From Uloborus plumipes (lineage: Eukaryota > Arthropoda > Arachnida > Araneae > Uloboridae): DNA of 64,000 nucleotides. Within the stretch, counting starts at the first letter, position 1; each line of letters begins with the position of its first letter. Under the pieces are notes generated by a model. The model was given only the letters and a program-made list of their open reading frames with translations, searched no databases and was not told the DNA's origin. The stretch is taken from NCBI GenBank assembly GCA_038373865.1, contig JAXGGA010004518.1, positions 23,435 through 87,434 of the forward strand. The letters run 5' to 3'. The position numbers and the translations under genes are program-made. This document shows, one piece after another, positions 12,333 to 24,535 of this stretch.

Positions 12333-14277
12333 CTAGTAAAAAGTAAATTAACAAAAAGTGAAATCTCAATACGTATATGATGTAACCTCTCACTCATATA
12401 CTCATGCATCTTCCTCATAAACAGGATGATTTTCAGTGCTTTCGACCATTATCTTTATATGATAGAATAACATACATGAACGTGCGCTATCTAAGAAAAT
12501 TGTTTGGGGATAAGATAAATAATTGAAAGAAAAATAAACTTATCTGTTTTTCTTTTGAAATAAGAAGAACTTTGAATAAAAACAATCATTCTATTTGACT
12601 GAAAAAACAAGTTGCTTTTTGCACAAACAGAACATAACATATTGTAGTGAAAAAAGGGGGGGAAATACATGGATGAAACAACAGTTGCAGATAGTTACAT
12701 GAACAGCCATCACCTAATTGGTCTATCGACATCATCATGTGCAAATTAGCTTTTCAGTTTTGACCGATTAGATGTCGGCCAGATTTAAGATACTAAGTAT
12801 TTAAGGTACATATTTTTAAAATTAAAAAATATTTGTTTTATACTTCTATATTTCTTTTTAATAAATGTCTAAATAATTAAGTACATGTGAAAGAATACTC
12901 TGTACATATGTATATTTTAAAGTTCAAGTGACGATGACGTCATTCACATGGGTGGATTTTTTTGCTCTGACTAGTGACGTCATTAGCAAGGGGTGAAAAC
13001 ATATTGTTTGCAGCATTCATTATGCTGTTTATCAGGGTTGCTGTAGGGTAAAAGTTGCAAATATTGCATTTCTAAAAATTTGAATCTGGTTTTCTGGTAA
13101 AATGTTTGAAACCATGATCGCCAACACCAACAGTACAGGATGAAACTATTTAAAAAATACATGCATTATTAAACAACACACACAAAATGTAAATCTACTG
13201 GCAGTCCCAGTGGCAGAAAGTTTTGTAGCTGTCTGCGACAAACTTTGACAATTTCATTGTCTGTCTGCTTGAGTGCAATTTTAATATACTAATCATATAT
13301 TAAACAAGTATAATTTAATAATAACTATAATTTGTAGCAATTTATATAAAATGTTGTAAGCATCATGTATTCTTTTTGATTTTGTTTTTCACTTTTGATG
13401 TTAGGAGTGTAACATGTAACACTCAAAAAAGAAAAAGATGAAATTCTGATAAAAGATTTCAAAAAGAAAGGCTTCTAAAAACTTCTCTTACTTTTTTCAC
13501 AGGAAAAAACAAGTTTGGTACAAAATTATAAAAAAGTTAAAACTTTAATTTTTAATAATGGGTGCACCATTAGGGGGAGGGAGGCACCATAGGTTTGCAT
13601 CATCACTTATCCAGGTTATGAAACTCAAAGTTTCAGTTTATAATGATTTTTTTTTTCTATTTGTTCCATTAGCTATTTCATTAATCTTCTAAAATTCTAT
13701 TTGGATATCTTTAGCACTTTCTGCGGTTTTAATTTTTTATTTCATTTTTTTTTCGTAAGAGCTATTGCCTTAATGACATGGTTTAAGACAAAACATTTTT
13801 AACTGTGGTTATTTTAATGAAATCAAAAAGATTTTTTTATTAAAATGTTCAGAATAATTTAGAAATTAAGACAAAAATGTATTGAGCTGTTTTTGCAGGT
13901 ATTATCAGGTCACAAGCTTGAATTTGATAAATATTTTAAAGAAAAAAAGGGTAGACTTTAAATTAGGACTTAAAAGGAAGGGCACTACCAGTAATCAAAC
14001 TATTGATTTTTTTTAATGATCCATTGAGCATAAACTAAAATCTTTTTAAAAAAATTGGCGATTTTTTTTGACTTCCTGTGTTTTTAAAAGTCACAAAAAA
14101 AAAAAAAAAAAAGACTAAAATTACTATGAGCATAAAGATCGGTGGTAAAGGGGGGGGGGGGATGACCTATAAATTTGGCAAAAATTCACCTTACACCAAA
14201 TATAGAGAAGCCAATTTTCTAAGTATGAATCCAACTTAATAAAGCACCGATTGATTATAATCGGGGGGGGGGGGGGG
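12333..14277. other. Pur-alpha intron 2, proximal part
   Basis: Mostly AT-rich. Two perfect CRE palindromes (TGACGTCA) lie 40 bp apart at 12935-12942 and 12975-12982. G-runs occur at about 14149-14161 and 14263-14277. No supported coding sequence. Confidence 0.6.
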
Positions 14278-14613
14278 CAGATGCAATGCAAATGAATGAA
14301 GAAGAAAATCCAGCTTTATCTTGAATAAAACATAACAAAATATAATATGCCTGCTCTGAAGTTTGAAAAAGCAAAATCAAGTTTCGGGGCGCCATGTTTG
14401 CTCATGGTACAAAGAAAACTTGCAAAAATTTTTTCATAGAAAAACGCACAAAAATCGAAGGGGAAGGATAGATATTATGTAAATGAATAAAAATAAAATG
14501 TAGCTGTATCTCAAGTAAAAAATAACCCAGGTGAAATAAAACGCAGCTGCTCTTACAAGCAAAAAAGCGAAGAAAGGTTTCGGGCGCCATGTTTGTCCAC
14601 AGCAAAGAAATTT
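14278..14613 (+). repeat. Diverged tandem duplication, about 190-bp unit
   Basis: Two units share, in order, a TGNAAATGAAT word, a CAGCTNTATCT word, AAAAGCNAA, GTTTCGGG(G)CGCCATGTTTG and CAAAGAAA. The landmark CGCCATGTTTG occurs at about 14391 and 14585. Unrelated ORFs on the minus strand cross it. Confidence 0.65.
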
Positions 14614-14664
14614 TTTTTTAATCCAGTAATTTTTGTTTCCCCCAGCGGCTAAATGGGGAGGTAT

Positions 14665-15580
14665 GGGTGATTCTCCAAAATCCGAACAATATGATGTCCC
14701 CGTAGAACAGCACAAAAATTATTTGACCTAGAAAGTTTTTTTATTTTTTTAATTGTTAGAAATACTTATTCTGATGTTATTCAATTCATATTAAAGCAAG
14801 TTTTCATTTATTTTTTTCTACAAAAATTTTTGAATAGCCAAAAAGTCACCTTTTTTGCGTGTCCCACCCTGTTTCTAAAATGTGAATAAATTATTTTAAA
14901 ATTTTAAGTGAACATTGCACAAATTTCACTTGTAGTGTTGAATTATGTATAGTTATGAGTGTAATATAGTGTTGTTTTACCTTATTTAAATGATTATATA
15001 ATCAGGTACATTATTTTGAAGTTTGTCCCCAGATTGAATGTCCCTCTCCTGGCCTACAAATTGGTTCAATTATTAAAGGCAAAAAGAAGGAATTTTGAAT
15101 CTGCAGTACTATAATACTGTTTATTCTCATCACTTCTTTGGACTCATAGAGTATTTTGTCAATAGAATGTGTCTGCTGCTCGTATTATTATTCCTTCGTT
15201 CAAAATGAGGTATGTAACATTTTCGATGTCCCTCTCCTGGCCAACATTTCTGTTCTAAATAAAATAAAAACAATAATTCTGCCTGCAGTGTGTAATTGAG
15301 TTAAGAGGATAAAAGATAAAAATACCATTATTTACCTTCTATATAATTCCGGGTAGAAATATCAGCCTTTTTTGATTAAAATGTCCCTCTCCTGGCGCCA
15401 AAAAAAAAAAAGCCACTCTAGCATTACTTTTAAAGCACTGGTAATCTGGCATACTTAAAGTGAGTTCCCTCTATTTTTCTCTTAATAAGCTCCTAACAAA
15501 GAGTAAGTGTGATTTTTTTAAGCATTTTCATTTTTATAGAGTTTGTGAGTTGAAAATGCCAGGTTTTTGGAGAATCACCC
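14665..15580. mobile_element. Non-autonomous DNA element with GGGTGATTCTCC ends and a 4-bp TSD
   Basis: The left end GGGTGATTCTCCAAAA is mirrored by TTTTGGAGAATCACCC ending at 15580. The 4-bp sequence gtat flanks both sides (14661-14664, 15581-15584). Inside is a repeated segment whose landmark TGTCCCTCTCCTGGC occurs three times (about 15039, 15226 and 15381). Its superfamily is uncertain. Confidence 0.75.
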
Positions 15581-15584
15581 GTAT

Positions 15585-16786
15585 AAGAAGTCCCTAAGTC
15601 AAACATGCTCAAGAGGGGAAAAAAATGGCCGAAAGTTGCAGACAACTTTCCTAAGTTGTTTTTATTAGTGCAGACAAAAACTGTATGCAAGAGGGTTTCA
15701 CTGGCGGCTACGATGTCGTCGCGTCGCCGTGTCACTGTGTTTCTGCCACTGGGCTGGCAGCATGGGTGCAAGTTAGGCCATGCTTCCAAGACGGAAAATA
15801 TTTGAGACCCCCCCCCCCCGCATGCATACCCCAAAAAATAAACAAAAAAATATACATATTGTTCATTAAATTGCCTAAACTGGGGGGGGGGGGGGGGGGG
15901 GCTTAATTTTACTTTTAGTAGCAAGATCATAGTTTTAAGTATAGTAATCGAGAGGGGGTTGGGGGAGATTTGTCGAGATTTTAGTTCAAAAAACCTATTT
16001 TTAGACGATGTTTAGTGATATTAAGATAAGGTGGGGAAATTTTTTACGACGTTAGAGGAGGAGGCACAGAAAATGAAATCCTAAAAACGAAACTGTAGGT
16101 CATAATTGATGAAGTTAAGAGAAGGGAATGGATGGGGTCGAAGAGAATCAACACCAACAAAGGAATTATGCCATTGCAGTTCGTTTCTTCAGAAAGAGAA
16201 AGAAAGGCTTCGATACAAATAGTTTTAGATTGGAATAATGATTAAAATGTACTTTTAAGAAATCTGATTTTATATTCCCTTCAGTTTTGTTTTCTTTGAA
16301 AGTAAATATTGAAGGAATCAGATCGATTTTTTTCCGTAGCATGGTCCGTCTTGGCGATTTTGTCAAGACGGAAATCCGTCCTGAGACGGAAGGTCTTGCA
16401 TCCATGGCTGGCAGTAGATTTCCAAATATCAATGAACATGTTTTTTATTAAACAGATGTGACAACAATTAATAACAGATTCAATATCTAAAATCTTTTTA
16501 GAGAGGGTTCTTAAAAGTTAATTTTTAATTGAACAATTGCTTTTCAGAAGAATTTTGTGAAACTCTTAATATGAAAAATGTTACAAGAGATCAGTTTTGA
16601 CATATATTTTGTAAAGGCTGCTTTTTATGGTACAAACAATGTTTTGTGAAGAGTATATTCAACAAAAAAAAAAAAAAAAAAAGAGAAATGGAAAAAAATT
16701 TTTGAACAAAACAATCAATGGGATTCATAATAACATCAACATGCTTTTTCAATTCATGAGTTTATAATAGATTAAACACTTAATTG
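15585..16786. other. Intronic stretch with homopolymer C and G runs and a small hairpin
   Basis: It contains C12 at 15808-15819 and G20 at 15882-15901, which bracket about 60 bp and generate the spurious proline/glycine ORFs on both strands. A hairpin with CCGTCTTG/CAAGACGG arms lies at about 16348-16373. No gene was recognised. Confidence 0.6.
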
Positions 16787-17387
16787 ATTAGACACAGGGT
16801 TGGCAAGTTTTTGACAGTCAGAGGTTTTATCCGGTTTTAACCGTGGTTTTTACCGTCATGTCAAAAACCACTTTTTGACATGGTTTTTGACATAAGTGTC
16901 AAAAACCTAAATTTCTGTCCAAAACATGTTTAAATTTGATATTGATAATCAAAATACATCTTCAAATGAATTTGACAATTTCTGACTTCAGACACTGAAG
17001 TAAACTTTGCAGTTTTAGGTTATTAAAATAAAGTGTAATAAGCAATCCTAATCATAATTGAAGGGCTCGGGAGTAAATAATGGTAACTAGCATTTTAAAA
17101 AATCAAACATATGGCTTTTGAATATGGCTTTATTGCTTCGAGGAATTACTGTAACAGATTTTTTTATTTTAAAAATGAAGTGGGTACATTAATTAAGTGC
17201 TGTGTGTCTTGGGTATACTTAATAAATTTTTACAAGTGATTTTTTTAATTTTAATTTGAAATAATAAATTTTAACTAATAAATAAATAAATAAAATAGTT
17301 TGATCAAAATATTTAGCAGATTTGTACACTGAGTACTAATTAATTTAGTTTTGCTTTTACTCAAAATAAAAAAAAAAATCACTTTAA

Positions 17388-17617
17388 CCCTTTCACTGCC
17401 ATTTTTTTCTGAGAAAAAAATAAAATAAGTATTGAAATACATATCAGTTATATTGCAAATATTGTTAAAATTCTGAAAAAGGAAGAAAATTACACTGAAT
17501 CGTCAGTGATATCAAGGAATACCAGCGGGACATGCATTCACAATAATACACAGCATATTTAGCCCATAGTGTCATTTGAAACTGCGGGACATATATGTCC
17601 CGTTGGTAGCGAAAGGG
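17388..17617. mobile_element. piggyBac-type MITE (TTAA target)
   Basis: TIR CCCTTTCACTGCC begins at 17388 and GGTAGCGAAAGGG ends at 17617, with TTAA at 17384-17387 and 17618-17621. The sister hAT copy has the empty site CACTTTAAATTC near 40640. An internal palindrome GGGACATATATGTCCC lies at 17585-17600. Size is 230 bp, non-coding. Confidence 0.9.
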
Positions 17618-17648
17618 TTAAAGTAATGATGTAAAGATTTTTAGATTG

Positions 17649-18310
17649 ATAAAATAGCTAATTAATAGTTTTTAAAACATTTAAACAAAGCTACTTTACT
17701 GGATTTAACTTTTAATACTTTTAACTTTTTTCATGGCATAACAAGTTAATTTTAAAGAATGAGAATTAATTTTCATTAAATTTATTAATTTAATTTTTAT
17801 TAAACTTGTCTGATGAGATAACTAATTGATAGTTTTTAAACATTTAAACAAAACTTCATTAAAAACTGGATGTAAGTTTTAATATTTGTAACTTTTTTCA
17901 CGGCATAATAAGTTAATTTAAAAGAATGAGAATTAATTTTCATTAAATTTATTAATTTAATTTTTATTAAACTTGATTGATAAGATAACTAATTGATAGT
18001 TATTAAAACATTTAAACAAAACTACTCTAAAATTTGGATTTAAGTTTTAATATTTAACTTTTTTTCATTCCATAACAAGTTAATTTAAAAGAATGAGAAA
18101 TAATTTTCATTAAGTTTATTAATTTAATTTTTATTAAACTTGATTGATAAGATAACTAATTGATAGTTATGTAAACATTTAAACAAAACTACTTTAAAAG
18201 CTGGATTTAAGTTTTAATATTTAACTTTTTTCACGGCAAAACAAGTTAGTTTAAAAGAATGAGAAATAATTTTCATTAAATTTATTAATTTAATGTTCAT
18301 TAAACTTGAT
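17649..18310. repeat. Four tandem units of about 165 bp inside hAT copy 1
   Basis: Units start at about 17649, 17815, 17981 and 18148, each with GATAAGATAACTAATTGATA or a variant, then ACATTTAAACAAAACT. The sister element at 39966-41750 has only two units (from about 40671 and 40839), so copy number differs between copies. Confidence 0.85.
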
Positions 18311-18569
18311 TGATAAGATGCATAAATTTTATTTAATATTTTTCAGGATGAGAAACCTTATACGTTTATAAAAAATCTCAATAACCAATGTATTTGAGTT
18401 TTCGACAGGTTTTTGACGTTTTCGACAGGTTTTCGACGTTTTTGACATATTTTCGACAGGTTTTCGACGTGTCATGTCAAAAACTGGTTTTTGACGTCAA
18501 AAACCCAACCCTGATTAGACAACACAAAACTTACAGACTATAAAGAAGAGTTTGGAAAAAGAAAAATAC

Positions 18570-18691
18570 CTCAGCTACTTTTATAAACCTTCCTCTTCTA
18601 TTTTGTTTCACATCCAAATAAAACCTTTTAGACTGTATTTGTAGCATTTTTGTAGCCAGCTCTTGCTCCCCCTGAGGCACCATCTGCCCTC
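18570..18691 (-). CDS. Pur-alpha: Pur-alpha, coding exon 2 (PUR repeat I, first half)
   Basis: The exon encodes 40 full codons after the split Arg. It begins [15 protein letters not shown] and runs through [17 protein letters not shown] to IKVAE. The block [20 protein letters not shown] is the strand-rich core of PUR repeat I and is nearly identical to the animal family. The acceptor is tatattttag (minus strand); the donor is GAG|gtattt (phase 0). The exon lies about 25.5 kb downstream of exon 1. It has no stop and continues in frame into exon 3 (VGAAGRKSR). There is no sign of decay. Confidence 0.95.
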
Positions 18692-19237
18692 CTAAAATAT
18701 AAAGGAACAATTAAACGGTTGAGGAGTTTACATACTAAAATTATTATTCTTTTTTTGAAGTCTTTAATTTCTCCAACATTGATACAACTTCAATAATTCA
18801 TAATATTACTTGGTTTCGTATAAGACTTGCAATTTTGTTAATTGGGTCATTCCATGTGAAATCAACAAGCCTCAAAACTTGACCATCATCAATTTCAAAA
18901 AAATCATAGGGTTGAATACGTCTATAAAGTGATACAAAAAAATGACTTAAAATTATTTTCTGCTGTTAGTTTTTTGTAGGAGACCCCTAAAAAACTCGAA
19001 AAATGGCAAAAAGTCGAATTTTGGTACATACAAAGATTCAAGTTTCTCAGTTTCTATTGCAGCTAAAGTCTTTTGGTATATGTCATTTTAGCTCTTAAAA
19101 CAAGCTTTCATATGATATATGACTTGACAAGGTTTCGTGATGTTAATATTTCAAGGTCACCGAAAGCATATTTGACCTTGAATATCTCAAAAAGTGTTTT
19201 TTTTTTTTAAATCTGAAAAAAAAAAATATTTATATTG

Positions 19238-20210
19238 CATACCTGCCAACATGTCTACTAAGGAAATCTTACAATTTTCCCTACGAAACCGTACTAAGAC
19301 AATAAAGCCTATTTCTTAATGAAAATCAGACATTTAATAAGTTATTGTAATTATATCACTGAGACTTTTCAGCAGTTATATTTTATTTTAACTAACATTT
19401 TAACTTTTCTTAGATTTGAATAAGTTCATTTCAGTTATGCAATTTTTTATGAAGTATGTAACTGAATATAACCATGTTGGTAATGAAAAAAAAAACATGA
19501 ATAATAAAAAAAAAAGAAATAAAATTAAGCAGTCTTCAGTAGCCATGTTAAAATACCTTCCAATTATCAAACATATTAAAATACTTACAAGATGCAAAAG
19601 GACTGAAATCTTAACACAGGAAGCAATTTTTCATTGACTATAGATGCTTTTTTTTAATAAATTTATTTACTTACTATAAAAACAAATAAAAATGCAATAA
19701 GTTCATCTCTCATAGCAATATGTCAAAATAACTTCCAACCATCAAAAATCTTAAAACCCTGACAAGATTGGAGACTGAAATAGCAAACAAAAGAAGCTAT
19801 TTACGTGAATCGCGGGTAAAATGTAATCATGTAAAACGGGGAGGAAAAAATTCATAAATTATCAAAATAAGTAATTAAATGTGATAACCTAAGATAGCAT
19901 ATGTTACTGTAAAATTAACTTTTCGCTAATATTATAATATTTGCACGATGCAAAAGGATTGCAGTCTCAACCACGCGAACCAATTTTCCGCGAAGTACGC
20001 GCTCTGTGCTGAAATATGACTAAGTTTAGACTTGAATTTTAAAGAAGCTTAGTAGTTGAAATTTAGTTATGTGAAAAAAAAAAAAAAAAAAAATCGGAAT
20101 TGATGAAAAATCTGTAAAAAACGTACGATTTTCCCCCTTTATCGTACGATCGTACAATATGGCAAAAAAACGTACATCGTACGGCCAAAACGTACAAGTT
20201 GGCAGGTATG
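19238..20210. mobile_element. Insertion with CATACCTGCCAAC ends inside the foldback left arm
   Basis: TIR CATACCTGCCAAC at 19238 is mirrored by GTTGGCAGGTATG at 20210. Comparing the two foldback arms shows that exactly this block is extra in the left arm. The target lies in an AT repeat, so the TSD is unclear. Its core holds three diverged tandem units with GATGCAAAAGGA..TGNAAT landmarks (about 19590, 19765 and 19948). Near the right end, CGTAC words recur in an array (20120-20195). Non-coding. Confidence 0.8.
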
Positions 20211-20584
20211 TATATATATTACTTCCCAATGTTGTGTATATGTGGTAAAAATTTCAGAATGGGACAGCAATGGGATCTGGATGAAACGGGACATAGACTT
20301 TTTACACTCTTACCACTTTATTGCAATGCTTATGGCTCCTGAAGATATATAATACAGAAATATTGCAAACTGTGAAATGCTAGTTATAAGTGACAGTTGG
20401 CGTATTCCACTTCTTATTTTGAGAGGTTATAAATCATTCCTGTAGTGTTTCTCCTAGGGTCCACTTTCGAAAGCAAAAATTTATAAGGCACACCATGGGA
20501 TGTGGAAAAAAAAATGCCACTCTGCTTCAATCCCGAAATCTGATTCATAACTTATTTTAAGGAAATTCAGTCTATTTCTGTACT

Positions 20585-20941
20585 GTGAGACAGCTCCATT
20601 ACAGAAGTAATAGATCAAACTTGGTTTGGTGGCATTATTCATTTTCAAGATTCAACAATAAGAAAATTTATGAATATCTTGCTACAATTTCAGACTGCCT
20701 CACTCATGGCGCAATTGCAGTTCACCTTTTGCTAGTCAGCAAAATGATTTATGACAATCAAATCATGACACCAGGACAGTTTTTTAATTGGGCAAATGAG
20801 CATATCAAATCAATAAATTTTCAATATTGCACAATTGTAAAGTTTAAACAGGAAGAAGAGGCTTTGAAATACAGAAAAAATGACAGCCTCAAGAACAATA
20901 TCAGGCACTCAGAGTCTTTGTTGTTTCATGCCATTAAATAG
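20585..20941 (+). pseudogene. Decayed coding fragment in the loop of the foldback element
   Basis: An open frame of about 118 codons lies in the single-copy loop between the arms. It includes DCLTHGAIAVHLLLVSKMIY, then TPGQFFNWANEHIKSINFQY. The frame begins at a non-ATG codon and ends at 20941; homology-like text may continue past it in another frame (around 20950-21090). It recalls an uncharacterised protein found in long-TIR elements of arthropods and cnidarians, but I cannot name its family. It is probably the remnant of the mobilising protein. Confidence 0.45.
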
Positions 20942-21751
20942 GAATCAGATGCAAGTGATAGCATATTCATTTTCCAACACTATAAGCATTGAACGTACTA
21001 CAACTGTCAAGGGCAATCTTGATTGATCAGAAATGGTTGGATTCTTGACCTGCAGGCATAATGGATATTGGTGGATAGGGTGCTTCTTATAAGTGCTATT
21101 ATTTTGAAAGTGGACCCTAGGAGAAACGCTACAAGAATGATTTATAACCTCTCAAAATAAGAAGTGCAATATGCCAACCGTCACTTATAACTAGCATTTC
21201 ACAGTTTGCAATATTTCTGCAAAAAATACATCTTCAGGAGCCATAGGCATTGCAATAAAGTGGTAATAGTGTAAAAAGTCTATGTCCCTTTTCATCCAGA
21301 TCCCATAGCTGTCCCATTCTGAAATTTTTACCACATATACACTACATTGGAAAGTAATATATATATTTTTTTCAGATTTTTAAAAAATACACTTTTTGAG
21401 ATATTCAAGGTCAAATAATGCTTTCGGTGACCATGAAATATTAACATCACGAAACCTTGTCAAGTCATATATCATATGAAAGCTTGTTTTAAGAGCTTTA
21501 AAATGACATATACCAAAAGACTTAAGCTGCAATAGAAGCTGAGAAAATTGAATCTTTGTGTGTACCAAAATTCGACTTTTTGCCATTTTTCGAGTTTTTT
21601 AGGGGTCCCCCACAAAAAACTAACAGCTCAAAAAAATTTAAAAAACCTTCTTTTTGTATCACTTTATAGACGTATTCAACCCTATGATTTTTTTGAAATT
21701 GGTGATACTCAAGTTTTGAGGCTTGTTGATTTCACGTGGAATGACCCAATT

Positions 21752-24451
21752 GCATCATTCATAAATTTTGGAAATAAATAAAAGTGCTATTTGGTTCAAA
21801 AATTTAATGAAATAAATTATAATGCTGATCCATAAGAGATATAGTGTCTTTGTCATATTTTGTCCTTTTTCAAATGAAAAAAAATAGTAGTTTTCTTTGA
21901 ACATCAATGCAGTTTTGTCAAGCATTAATAGGAAGAAATAAACATTTTTTTTCCTGATTTACAATGACATTTCAAGCCATTTTTACTGCAACAATTTAGT
22001 AGGTCTCAAGAGATAGATTTTTACAATTTACAAATATTAGCAAAACCTCTCACTTTTGTCAACATTGAACAACTGCAGTTAATTTTAACAAAAGCAAAAA
22101 ATTAAAGTATCTTATAAATATAGTTATGTATAGTTAAATAAATATTAACAAGTTATCAAAAATAAAAAATAATTTCAAAACAAATTAAAATACAGGTATG
22201 TACTAGTATCTTCAATAAACACTGTCCAAATTATGCGGACAACACTGTCCAAATTATGCAACTGTATGCTTTGTTTTTCGCCTGATTTTAAATTGTTTTA
22301 AGTATTAAAAATAGACCATAAACTAGGAAAAATAAATGTAATTTTAACTGGAAGCTGTCACAGCATATGTCTACACCAAGGTGGTTTTTAATGAAATGTA
22401 TATGATTTAAGACATAATAGTCATTAAAACAAGTATTGTAAATGTACATCTTACTTTTAAGCACTAATTTTATTTCAACAATTATAGTAATAAATGTATT
22501 AAAAAAAATCTAAAAATGAACTTTTTTAAAAGTTAACCAATGCATTTTTGGCAAATTTGACGAAGACAATAATCGAAAACTGAAATAAGAAATCGGAAGC
22601 AGTTGATTCATAACAATGTGTCCAAATGAAAGAAATAAAATTTTGAACAATAAAATAAAGTGTTTCAAAGTAATAACATAAAATACTTTTAAACTGTTAA
22701 AATAAATATATTTGTTAGATTTATTTAAAAAAAAATATAGGAATTGAAAACTTAGTCAAAAAGAGTAAATTGAGTAATTTACGAACTCAAATCTTGCAAT
22801 AATAAGGCTTACAAGCTAAAATACCCCGAAAATCATTGCTTACCACCAATACAACATGATTTTCCATTATGAATAGATTTGTAGCACCAGGAACTTTAGA
22901 AAATTTTAATGCAGATAATAACCAAACGACAGATTCATTAACAAATAACTGCTTAGCATTTTAACGACAGCAGCACCACCACCCTTAACTCAGCAGGTAT
23001 AAAAAAGGTTAGGCAGGAATCCTAGTAGAAAAATACCAGAATAGGTATTACTAGTAGAAAGTGTATTAACTGCAAATACATTCCTGTCTTTAAAATTACA
23101 GCAGAACCCAGTTATTTAGATATCAGTATGTACTATAACAAAAGCAATGGCAATTATATAAAGCTTTTGATTTCCAACACTTAAAATATCTACTTCAGCT
23201 AACTTTAAGTTTTAATATATTTCTAATAACTTAAAACAGCACCTTTTGTACAGTTGCATAACATTCAAAACCATTGGAGGTTCATGCTAAAATTTAAGCT
23301 GACCAATCACATTGTATGTAGAGTTATTTTAAGAATTTTTAAGGTAGAGAGAAAAACATGATGTCCAAACGGTGGGACAGTCGTGTGCGGAAAAATTGTG
23401 TACTCATACCACTAAGAAAAATCTGAAACCTTAGCAGAAATTAGTACTTAGTTGCTTTTAGTACAATTTTGGTAATGTATAAAATCATTTCTTCTTCAGC
23501 CATTAATGAATAAGTAATTAAAATTGTCAAATTTTAATTTCTTTAATCTGCACTGAAATTGCTTTCATATACAAGTTGTATGTGTAAGTTGTAGGGGGGG
23601 GGGGAACTATTTTTTAACTATAAATCATGGAGGAAACATCTGAACACCCCCTAAAATTTCCCAATTGGGGTCAACATGATGCTGTCCGAAAAAATCAAAA
23701 GCTAATACAATTCGGCCTACATTTTTATGACAGAATTAAACGACTATTGCTCTTAATTTAGTGATTGTTCCAAAATCCTAATATCTCTGAAACAGGTGCT
23801 TTCTGAACTGCTGGGAGACCGGAAAATTTTCAACTATTTATGTAAACTTATAGTTTTAAAGTTAGTATGAAGATATCTGGCAGTATGACAGTGTGTTCAC
23901 CAAATCAATTAGGGTTTTTTTCCAAGCCTATCTGCAGGACGGTTTCAATAAGAGAGTATCTTCACTACTTTCCTTATTGTTCTAGGAGAATAATAGGCAA
24001 TAAGACTGTTTCCAAAATTTTGATTAAGCTGTTGGAGACAAAAGATATCTGATTCTGCTAATATTTTTCATTTCTCTTAAAAGTATGGGTAACCGTTATG
24101 CAACTTTCGCACTTGGCTGTTCTGCACTTTTGAACTCGCTTGTTTTGCATGAAACTCTACTCACTGTTTAAGATTTTTCAAATTGAAAATGAGGGCATTA
24201 AACAAAAGTCAAAGAAAGGCATGATTTTTTTTATAAATTGAATATGAGGACTAATCAAAATAGGTAGATTTAAACAAAATAGTAACATTTAAAAAGGTCA
24301 AGAGTTTCTTCTCTAGAGGACAGAAAAAATATACGGGAGAAACTTATCTTTTGACATTAATTTTGAAACCAACAGTTTTTTTGGTTTAACTCGCAGTATT
24401 ACTATTCATTCTTGCATAAATGTTAAAAATAATGCTGATATTGCAATGCAT
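21752..24451. other. Pur-alpha intron 1, repeat-poor AT-rich stretch
   Basis: It contains a short duplication of CACTGTCCAAATTATGC (about 22221 and 22243), a G-run near 23596 and a low-complexity ORF at 23867-24052 that I do not support. No delimited element or gene was recognised. Confidence 0.55.
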
Positions 24452-24535
24452 CGCCAACTCGGTTATTTCATAGGACTGCAGTTTCAAGCCTATTGGCCCC
24501 CATCAGCCTGGATTTGAAGTAACCGAGCTGGAGGC
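24452..24535. repeat. 84-bp imperfect hairpin
   Basis: CCAACTCGGTTATTTC is mirrored by GAAGTAACCGAGCTGG with two mismatches in 16. The loop is richer in GC than its surroundings. It may be a short MITE or a structured RNA element; function unknown. Confidence 0.4.

Larger units (their letters stand above)
16795..18513. mobile_element. hAT MITE, family CAGGGTTGGCAAGTTTTTGAC, copy 1
   Basis: The left end CAGGGTTGGCAAGTTTTTGA is mirrored by TCAAAAACCCAACCCTG at 18513. A perfect 8-bp TSD, attagaca, lies at 16787-16794 and 18514-18521. Both termini hold clustered TTTTTGACRT / TTTCGACAGG words. The core holds four tandem units of about 165 bp (17649-18310). A piggyBac-type MITE is inserted at 17388-17617. 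A second copy lies at 39966-41750. No coding capacity. Confidence 0.95.
18844..21747. mobile_element. Long-TIR foldback element, GGGTCATTCCA ends, 4-bp TSD
   Basis: Left arm 18844-19237 plus 20211-20490; right arm 21105-21747. The ends are GGGTCATTCCATGTGAAATC and GATTTCACGTGGAATGACCC, flanked by aatt (18840-18843, 21748-21751). The arms total about 640 bp each and stay alignable over their full length. A separate element (19238-20210) interrupts the left arm, and the right arm shows the uninterrupted site. The 615-bp loop keeps a decayed coding fragment. Confidence 0.88.

Noticed and set aside
15493..15930. Long ORF on the minus strand rich in Pro/Gly and overlapping plus ORFs
   Set aside because: Its length comes from the C12 and G20 runs; no domain, and frames differ on each side of the runs.
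22221..23262. Inverted TTATGCAACTGTA / TACAGTTGCATAA pair as TIRs
   Set aside because: Short match, no TSD, and surrounding sequence does not pair.
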